DNA of 64,000 nucleotides. Source: Herbaspirillum sp. alder98. GTDB lineage: Bacteria; Pseudomonadota; Gammaproteobacteria; Burkholderiales; Burkholderiaceae_D. The translations under genes and the position numbers were made by a program. This document shows positions 57,723-64,000 of this stretch, in pieces; the stretch's first letter is position 1; the number at the start of each line of letters is the position of its first letter. The DNA lies in the NCBI RefSeq assembly GCF_020179755.1, contig NZ_JAIUCY010000003.1, forward strand, positions 496,001-560,000. Reading direction: 5' to 3'. Under the pieces are notes generated by a model. It worked only from the letters and a program-made list of their open reading frames with translations, searched no databases and had not been told where the DNA came from.

Positions 57723-60700
57723 CTAGCGGTGCTGCTCCAACCGACGCCGTTCGTCCGCCGTCAACCGACCCAGTTCTGCCGGATTGAATCTGCCACCCAG
57801 GCCGACGAATTGCACCGGGTTGCTTGCGTCGTAACGACTGGCGGCAGGGCTGCCGCCGGAAGATGCCGGCGCGGCGTCGCTGCGTTCCATCGATTCATTG
57901 CCGAATCCCAGAACCCGCACCGTGAAGACCGACGGCATGGCCTGGCGCGCCGCGGCGCGTTCACGCTGCACCACGTCCTGGGCTGCAACGGTGGCCTGGG
58001 CCGCCGCCGCACTGGCGTCGCTCAGGGCGCCGATGTTGACTGCCGCGATGACCGGGAGCCCCTTGCTTTCACCCTTGACCTGGATATTGTCGGCGTTGAG
58101 CACCTGCAACGCGGCAATGCTCAGGTTGCCGGCCACCCGCAAGCCTGCGTCGCCGGCATTGACCGTGCCACCCGGTGCGACCAGATCGACGTCGCCGTCA
58201 CCCACGGTGCCGATGCCGCTGCCGCTCATGTCCGATTTTTCGCGGATCACGGTCACGCCATCAAGGTCGGTGACCACTTCGGGCGCAGAAGGCACACGCA
58301 CCGTCTTCGCCCCGCGCCCGGCATCGATATTGCCAACCGTAGACCAGATGATCTGGTCGCTGCCTTGCCTAGTCGCCGCCGGTACGAAGGAAAGTATGCG
58401 CGACTGGTTGACCGTGACGTCATTCCTGGCAAACACGTTGATGTGACCCGAAGCCAGCGTGACCAGGCCATAGCCGACCGGCACGGTGGCGCCCAATGCC
58501 GCGACCTGCAGACCGCCGCCAGGAGTCAGCACGTTGATGTCGCCGCCGACCATGGTGCGCAGCATCAGGCTGTTGGCAGCGACGTCGCCCTTCCAGCCGT
58601 TGCCCGGGAACAGCGTGGCAATGGCGGCGTAACCCCGGTTGTAGCCGCCGTTGCGTGGCAGGCCACCCGTGCCGGGTTCGTTCTGGTCGCGCCCTGCTTC
58701 GCGCAATTCAAGCAGATAGACCTGGCGCAGGAACTGCTGGCGCGCCAATGCCGGCAGGGCCTGGAACCGCGCCCATGCATCCAGTGGCGTAAGCGTCTCG
58801 CCGGTCATGCCTTGCATATACGACACCAGGCCGCGGCGTACGGTCTTTTCCTGTGCGCCGGCGCGCGTCTCTATCTGGTCAACCAGGTACAGAGGCAGCA
58901 ACGTGCCATCCGCCCCACGCGTCTTGAGGTATTCCGGCATGACGGCAACCCGGGCCGGATCGAGGTAGGCGCTGGCAAAGGCGTCGTAGCCCACCGCACC
59001 GTTCAACCCGGCCATGACGGTGATGGCCGCGCCGTTGGTCGGCAGCCCCTTGACCTGGGTATCGGCCATCGGACGATTGTTCTGGTCATAGCGCTGGTTG
59101 CCCAGCGTCATGACCTGCAGGTTGTCGGCGTACACGTCCCGTCCGGCGGCCAGCACCAGCGTGCCCGCCCCCTGCATCTCGATGTTGCCCGTCAGCCCTG
59201 CAGCTGTCACGTTATCGCGGTCCAGCCGGGTTACCTGCTCTGTCGCCAGGATATCGTTGCCTGCCTCCAGCAGCGTGGTATCGTACGCATGCACGTTGCG
59301 GCCCGCCATGCGCACGCCACGGATGTCGGTGCCTGCACGCACCCAGGTCTGCTCGTTGGCCTTCACGTCGAGTCCATAGATCGACCCGCGCGCAGCATAG
59401 ATGCGACTGGGTTCATGATCGTTCACCAGCGGCAGCACATCGGGATTACTGACGCTGCGCAGATACGGGTCCTTGATTTCGGAGGCGCCCGACCAGTTGA
59501 TCCGGTTCTCGAGCATGGCCTCCATGTTGATCTGGCTGAACGGTGAACCGGCGCCGGCCGGCATCGTCGGCGAAGGCATCATCGCCGGCGTGGCGTAAGC
59601 CATGCTCAGGGTCGCCGCAAAGCGGATATCGCCATTGGCCACCAGCGACACGTCGTTGGTGGTGCCGGGCAGCACGTACAGCGGGCCATCGATGGACAGG
59701 CCGCCATTGAGCGCCACCGCCGACAGCCTTGCCGGATAGCGATTACCACCGAAACCGACCAGCGTGTCGTTATCGAAGAAGTTCAGCTTCAGATCGCGGA
59801 AGATGAACTGTGTGCGGTTGACGAAGGTGATGTCGCCGCCGGTGGAGACCAGTTTCAACGCACTGCGGTCGGTATAGCCGCTCATGTAGGCGCCGTAGTT
59901 GAGCAATTGCCCATCACTGCGCAAGCCTTCGCCATTTCCCACCAACAACGGATCGATCACGCTTTGCAGCACCAGGTTGCCGGCCGTGCGCAGGCTCAGC
60001 GTAGCGTCGCCCAGCGCCAGCAATGGCGCCACCGTATAGCTCGACCTGACGAAGTGGCCGGCACTGTCGTCGCGGTCGACGTTGACGCTGTAGCCGACGC
60101 CGGTCTCACCGGCGCGGATCTCGCCGGCGCCGCGCGCCACGTAATATTGCCCGCCCAGGATCGCGCCACCCGCCTCGACCTGCAAGGCGCCGCCGTTGCG
60201 GGTCTCGACTTGCATCGCCTCGCTGGCCGAGCGCCCGCCGCGCACGCGCATGTTGGTCGGCAATGCGACCAGCAGGTTACGCAGGTCGCCGCCGGCACTG
60301 ACACTCACGTTGCCGCCGCCCAAGGCGCCCACGCCCTGCTGGAACCTGCCGTAGTCGATCCACCAGCTCGACTGTTCGGCCGGGTGCGTCAGGTAGCCGT
60401 AGGTACCATCAGGCCGGATACCCGATTCGCCGTTCTGGTATTCACCGAAATAGCGTTGGGCGTTCAGCGTGCCCTGGCGGTTGAGCCACTCGCTGAAGTG
60501 CTGCCCCGAAGGCTGGGCCGCGATGCTGCCCTGCACCGCGATGTCGAGATTGCCGCCTTCCACGCCATAGCTGGCGTTCGGCTTGGCGGTGGTGAAATCG
60601 GTCCAGACGGTGGCATCCCGGCGACCGGCGGTATAGATCACCGATTCCTTGTGCGCCAGCGTGAGGTCACGTCCGGCGCGTACCTCGATATCGCCGGCGC

Positions 60701-63700
60701 CGGTACGCACTAGCTTGCCCACACCATTGTCGGGCGCAGGCAGGTTGCCGTCAGGCGGTGCCGTATTGGCCGTACCGATGACGATCGAACCCTTGCCTGC
60801 GGCCAGCGTTGCCAGCGGCTTCATCGCCAGCGTGTAGGCCGAATTGAGGTCGCCGCCGGCGACCAGCCGCAGGTTCCAGGAGGCGCCCTGTTGCAGTACA
60901 CCGCTACGGCCTGCGACATCGAAACCATCGCTCAAGTGGCTGTTGATGGCCAGGTTGCCACCGGCGCGCAGGCTCAGCGTGCCTTCGCGAGCACCGGCAA
61001 AATCAGTGAACAGGTTCCAGTCGCTGTTAAGGCTCAGGTCGCCCTCGCTCCTGATCTCGATGCCGGGCATCACCGCCAGGGTGGTGCCAAGGCGGTTGGC
61101 GATAGCACCGGCGGCGTTGCTGAACCGGCCGGCGTGGGCTACCGCATCGGCCTTCACCGAATCGACCGTAGCACCGTCGTAATCCCGCACGTCATAACTG
61201 CTGACGCCTTCGAGCACGGCTGAACGTGCGCCACTGACGACCGCGTTCAATGCGGTGACTTCAATGTCGTCGTGCGTGGCGTTCTGGCGGGAGCGCAACC
61301 GTACGCGGCCACCCTCATTGCCTGTCACGTCGATACGTCCGCCCGACAGGTTCAACTGTCCGCCGACGGCTTCGAGGGTGACCCGCCCGGTACCGAGTTC
61401 ACTGGTGGCGCCAGCGAGCAACTGCGCACCGGCGCGCATGGCCACACCGTTGCCGCCGGTGATGCGGATGAGGCCCCCGTAAGGCGAGCGCGCGTCCACC
61501 GTGCCGGCGATGTCGATGCTGCCACGGTCGGCCGTGAGGCCGAAGTCTTCCACCGTGGTCAGTCCGGCCAGCACGACGTCACCCTGGCGGATGCGGAACT
61601 GCCGGGAGCGGTTGAAGCCGGCGTCGTTGAGTCGCTGGCTGAAGCCGGCGAAGTCGGACAGCATGCCGATGTCGAGCGAGAAACTGCCGGCCTTGCCGCG
61701 CATGGCGCCGTCACCGCCGGCTTGCGCGGCAATGGTGCCGTCCAGCACCACGGTGCCGCCGCTGGAGGCCAGCGCCAGCATGCCTGCGTTACCGCCGCCC
61801 GGATGCGCCGCCAGGTTCAGGCTGCTGCCCGCGTCCAGCCTGACGTCGCCGCCCACGGCCGACAGGTTGATACGACCTGCATCGGCGTATTCGGCGACGT
61901 CGAAGAAGCGCTTGGCGAAGCCGCTCACGTCAATACCTGCACCGTCTGCCACCACCAGATTGCCACCGGTGGCGGCCATGTCGACGCTGCCACCGAGCGC
62001 CACGATACGGCTGCCGACGAAGATATCGGCGCCACCAAGATTGAGTCGTGTGCCCAGGCTATCCTGCAGATCGCCGACGGCCGCAGCCGCGCCGGCCGGG
62101 GCGACCACACGCAGCGCACCTTGCGACACCACACTTTGCACGGCACCACCACGGCCGGTCAGCAAGGGCGTCTGCAGCGTCAGCGCAGCACCGGACAGCA
62201 CCTCCCCGGCGCCTTCGCCGACGATCTGTTCACGGCCCGCCAGCGTGACGGCACTGAAACCATCGAAACGCTTCTGACCCACGCCCAGCACCAGGGTCGC
62301 GGCGTCCAGCGTGAACCCACCGCCACCGACCGCGCCCGACGCCTGGGCATTCGCACCGCTGTTGGCCAGGGCGATACGTTCACCCCTGATGATCACGTCG
62401 CCCGCACCGCGACCGACGAATGCGCCGCCATCGAAAGTGAGCGAGGCCAGGCCCGCCGCCCCCAGGTCGAGCGAGCGGTAGAAATCGAAATCGGAGTAAC
62501 TGCGCAAGGTCAAGTGGCTGGTATTGGCCAGTTGCGACAGCGCGCCGGCATCGAGCACCATGCCCGCGGTGCCGCCGCCGAACCCGATGCGTCCCGATGC
62601 CACCGACAGGTCGGCGCCGATCACCTGGGCGGAACTGGCCAGCTCCGTCGTCCGTGTGGCGTCGATCAGCAACGCCTTGTCGCCATTGACGATAGCACCC
62701 GCGCCGATGTTGACCAGGCCGCCCTGCAAGGTGTCCACATTCTGCCGGATCACCCTGACCGTGTCGCTGGTACTCACCCGCACCAGCGCGCCCCAGTCGC
62801 GCGACGGTGTGGTCAGTACATCGTCAACGGCATCCTTGGCGTCGATCACACCGTCATTGTTGTCGTCCAGGGTGCCGTCGGGATCGGTGTAGATTGCCGC
62901 TACCTTGGGCTTCATCACCAGATTGCCGGCGCTGCGTCCGCCTGCTCCCCGGGCGCTGACCCGGCTGCCGGTCTCGATGGCCACCCGGTCGCTAGCGGCC
63001 AGGATGATTTCAGGTCCGACCAGCTCCGAGCCGTCCGCGTTGCGCACCACGATGTCGGTGGCGCTCACATCCAGCTCCAGCCCGAGTGCGTTGCCGGAGC
63101 GCTTGCCGCCAATCAGGAGACTGCCGGCGCCGAAGTTCGACAGGCTGGTCGCATCGATGATGAGGTAGCCGTCGGCCTGCAGGCTTGCTGCGTCCTGCCC
63201 GGCCCCCACGATCGCGATCTTCTTGCCGGCGATGTCGACCAGCCCGCCACGCCCACCCAGGTCGGGGGCGGATCGCAGCGTACCGTCCAGCGTCAGCCGC
63301 TGGCCGGCCTCGAAGACCACGGAGCCACCGTCGCGCGGCAAGCGCGGCGTGACCACGTTGGTGCCGCTCAGGCGATACTGGGTGAGCTTGAAGGCGTCGG
63401 ACGAGAAGAAGTCGTTGGCGAAGGCTTCGTTGTATTCGCTGTACCGACGCAAGGTGCCACCGGACATCACACGCCAGGTAGAGGCTTGGGCATCCTGGGT
63501 ACCGGTGAAGACGCTCCCGCCCTTGCCCTGCATGAAGAGGATGCCATCCGGGCCGACCGCGGCCCGCACCAGCGGACCACCCCAGGCCTGGCCGGTCGCC
63601 TGCACGGCGAAGGCGCCTGGCAGCAGCGCGTAGCGTGCCGGCAGCAAGTTGTACCAGCCGGCGGCCAGGCCCGGACCACCGGCCAGCCAGACGCGTCGTC

Positions 63701-64000
63701 CGGCCTCGCCGGCGCTGGCGGGTGCGGCGCCGGCCTGCCCTGGCAGGATGGCGAACATGCCAGGTAGATTGAGCACATCGTGCGAACCGCCCGGACCCGC
63801 CACGAACTCCCAGCTATACAGGTCACCGCCACCCTCGATGTTGACGATCGCCTCCTTGGCCAGTCCAACATCGGGAGACTTCAGGCTGATGCGTTTTGCA
63901 GGCGGTGCGGACAGCGAACCCGACGACGGATTGTTGATATCCGCAGGCTTGGTCGGATCGTGCCAGTGCTCGTTATTAACCAAGGTGCCATACGGCACGA
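57723..64000 (-). CDS. Giant filamentous-haemagglutinin-family exoprotein, N-terminus outside window
   Basis: At least 2091 residues, open to the right edge; the codon at 63998 is GTG within ongoing protein, so the true N-terminus (with signal and TPS domain) lies beyond the window. The sequence is a long beta-helix of Gly/Asn/Asp-rich repeats (for example NLVLQSVIDPLLVGNG, LSLRAGGNLAINSHLS) typical of large secreted adhesins whose C-terminal part is annotated DUF3739. A perfect EF-hand/dockerin-like calcium loop, DDNNDGVIDAKD, is encoded at about 62836-62871. The C-terminus (NPAELGRLTADERRRLEQHR) is charged. Its secretion partner is not in the window. The ECF sigma gene follows. Confidence 0.88.
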   Translation of the reverse strand, partial: VPYGTLVNNEHWHDPTKPADINNPSSGSLSAPPAKRISLKSPDVGLAKEAIVNIEGGGDLYSWEFVAGPGGSHDVLNLPGMFAILPGQAGAAPASAGEAGRRVWLAGGPGLAAGWYNLLPARYALLPGAFAVQATGQAWGGPLVRAAVGPDGILFMQGKGGSVFTGTQDAQASTWRVMSGGTLRRYSEYNEAFANDFFSSDAFKLTQYRLSGTNVVTPRLPRDGGSVVFEAGQRLTLDGTLRSAPDLGGRGGLVDIAGKKIAIVGAGQDAASLQADGYLIIDATSLSNFGAGSLLIGGKRSGNALGLELDVSATDIVVRNADGSELVGPEIILAASDRVAIETGSRVSARGAGGRSAGNLVMKPKVAAIYTDPDGTLDDNNDGVIDAKDAVDDVLTTPSRDWGALVRVSTSDTVRVIRQNVDTLQGGLVNIGAGAIVNGDKALLIDATRTTELASSAQVIGADLSVASGRIGFGGGTAGMVLDAGALSQLANTSHLTLRSYSDFDFYRSLDLGAAGLASLTFDGGAFVGRGAGDVIIRGERIALANSGANAQASGAVGGGGFTLDAATLVLGVGQKRFDGFSAVTLAGREQIVGEGAGEVLSGAALTLQTPLLTGRGGAVQSVVSQGALRVVAPAGAAAAVGDLQDSLGTRLNLGGADIFVGSRIVALGGSVDMAATGGNLVVADGAGIDVSGFAKRFFDVAEYADAGRINLSAVGGDVRLDAGSSLNLAAHPGGGNAGMLALASSGGTVVLDGTIAAQAGGDGAMRGKAGSFSLDIGMLSDFAGFSQRLNDAGFNRSRQFRIRQGDVVLAGLTTVEDFGLTADRGSIDIAGTVDARSPYGGLIRITGGNGVAMRAGAQLLAGATSELGTGRVTLEAVGGQLNLSGGRIDVTGNEGGRVRLRSRQNATHDDIEVTALNAVVSGARSAVLEGVSSYDVRDYDGATVDSVKADAVAHAGRFSNAAGAIANRLGTTLAVMPGIEIRSEGDLSLNSDWNLFTDFAGAREGTLSLRAGGNLAINSHLSDGFDVAGRSGVLQQGASWNLRLVAGGDLNSAYTLAMKPLATLAAGKGSIVIGTANTAPPDGNLPAPDNGVGKLVRTGAGDIEVRAGRDLTLAHKESVIYTAGRRDATVWTDFTTAKPNASYGVEGGNLDIAVQGSIAAQPSGQHFSEWLNRQGTLNAQRYFGEYQNGESGIRPDGTYGYLTHPAEQSSWWIDYGRFQQGVGALGGGNVSVSAGGDLRNLLVALPTNMRVRGGRSASEAMQVETRNGGALQVEAGGAILGGQYYVARGAGEIRAGETGVGYSVNVDRDDSAGHFVRSSYTVAPLLALGDATLSLRTAGNLVLQSVIDPLLVGNGEGLRSDGQLLNYGAYMSGYTDRSALKLVSTGGDITFVNRTQFIFRDLKLNFFDNDTLVGFGGNRYPARLSAVALNGGLSIDGPLYVLPGTTNDVSLVANGDIRFAATLSMAYATPAMMPSPTMPAGAGSPFSQINMEAMLENRINWSGASEIKDPYLRSVSNPDVLPLVNDHEPSRIYAARGSIYGLDVKANEQTWVRAGTDIRGVRMAGRNVHAYDTTLLEAGNDILATEQVTRLDRDNVTAAGLTGNIEMQGAGTLVLAAGRDVYADNLQVMTLGNQRYDQNNRPMADTQVKGLPTNGAAITVMAGLNGAVGYDAFASAYLDPARVAVMPEYLKTRGADGTLLPLYLVDQIETRAGAQEKTVRRGLVSYMQGMTGETLTPLDAWARFQALPALARQQFLRQVYLLELREAGRDQNEPGTGGLPRNGGYNRGYAAIATLFPGNGWKGDVAANSLMLRTMVGGDINVLTPGGGLQVAALGATVPVGYGLVTLASGHINVFARNDVTVNQSRILSFVPAATRQGSDQIIWSTVGNIDAGRGAKTVRVPSAPEVVTDLDGVTVIREKSDMSGSGIGTVGDGDVDLVAPGGTVNAGDAGLRVAGNLSIAALQVLNADNIQVKGESKGLPVIAAVNIGALSDASAAAAQATVAAQDVVQRERAAARQAMPSVFTVRVLGFGNESMERSDAAPASSGGSPAASRYDASNPVQFVGLGGRFNPAELGRLTADERRRLEQHR

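Overview
The window is a chromosomal stretch of a high-GC Gram-negative bacterium. The gene families and layout suggest a betaproteobacterium of the Oxalobacteraceae or a close Burkholderiales relative, for example Herbaspirillum-like. The grounds are a LysR / lipase-like / RND efflux operon of the Burkholderia ceo/bpe type, fad-type beta-oxidation genes, two-partner-secretion exoproteins, and dispersed GC-rich REP-like hairpins. This placement is inference from gene content; no database search was possible.

Layout. 1-3200: an aldolase cut by the window edge, a small membrane ORF, and an aldo/keto reductase read from behind an AraC-type regulator. 3600-11840: a LysR regulator divergent from a lipase-like protein plus adaptor, RND pump and outer-membrane factor. 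11960-18610: a DUF1993 protein, a SulP anion transporter, a membrane ClpP-like protease, a GAF/HD-GYP c-di-GMP phosphodiesterase and a metallo-beta-lactamase-fold class II cyclic-nucleotide phosphodiesterase. 18630-27650: a tightly coupled TpsB-TpsA-FecR operon, with a CHASE2 nucleotide cyclase upstream and a 36-bp near-perfect palindrome between them. 27780-41320: metabolic and regulatory genes: AKR, RpiR-MFS-racemase unit, Hsp70-like, SDR/LysR pair, PLP dehydratase, CHMI, VOC, GGDEF, HD-GYP/LuxR fusion and a secreted hydrolase.

41460-44530 is visibly AT-richer than its surroundings (60-base lines at 43321 and 43741 hold only 19 and 20 G+C) and looks acquired. It holds an unrecognised 333-residue protein, then a compact three-gene unit. 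The unit encodes a 74-residue peptide with a class II microcin-type leader ending in Gly-Ala, a JmjC/cupin Fe(II)/2-oxoglutarate oxygenase, and a small membrane protein. I read this as a candidate oxygenase-modified microcin with its immunity protein, and it is the best candidate for an undescribed system in the window.

44560-54110: fatty-acid degradation (TetR, acyl-CoA dehydrogenase, bifunctional hydroxyacyl-CoA dehydrogenase/hydratase, thiolase, a separate crotonase, and a second PhaA-like thiolase), with a Cys-motif protein and Hsp15. 54230-57560: ClsB-like phospholipase D, an EEP hydrolase, NudB and an ECF sigma factor. 57723 to the right edge: a giant filamentous-haemagglutinin-type exoprotein whose N-terminus lies outside the window.

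Two themes recur. One is cell-surface exoproteins combined with second messengers: cyclase, cNMP phosphodiesterase, HD-GYP and GGDEF genes. The other is enzymes of recognised families that lack key catalytic residues: the LlpE-like hydrolase, the racemase, and the HD-GYP/LuxR protein. No tRNA, rRNA, CRISPR array, transposase or integrase was seen.
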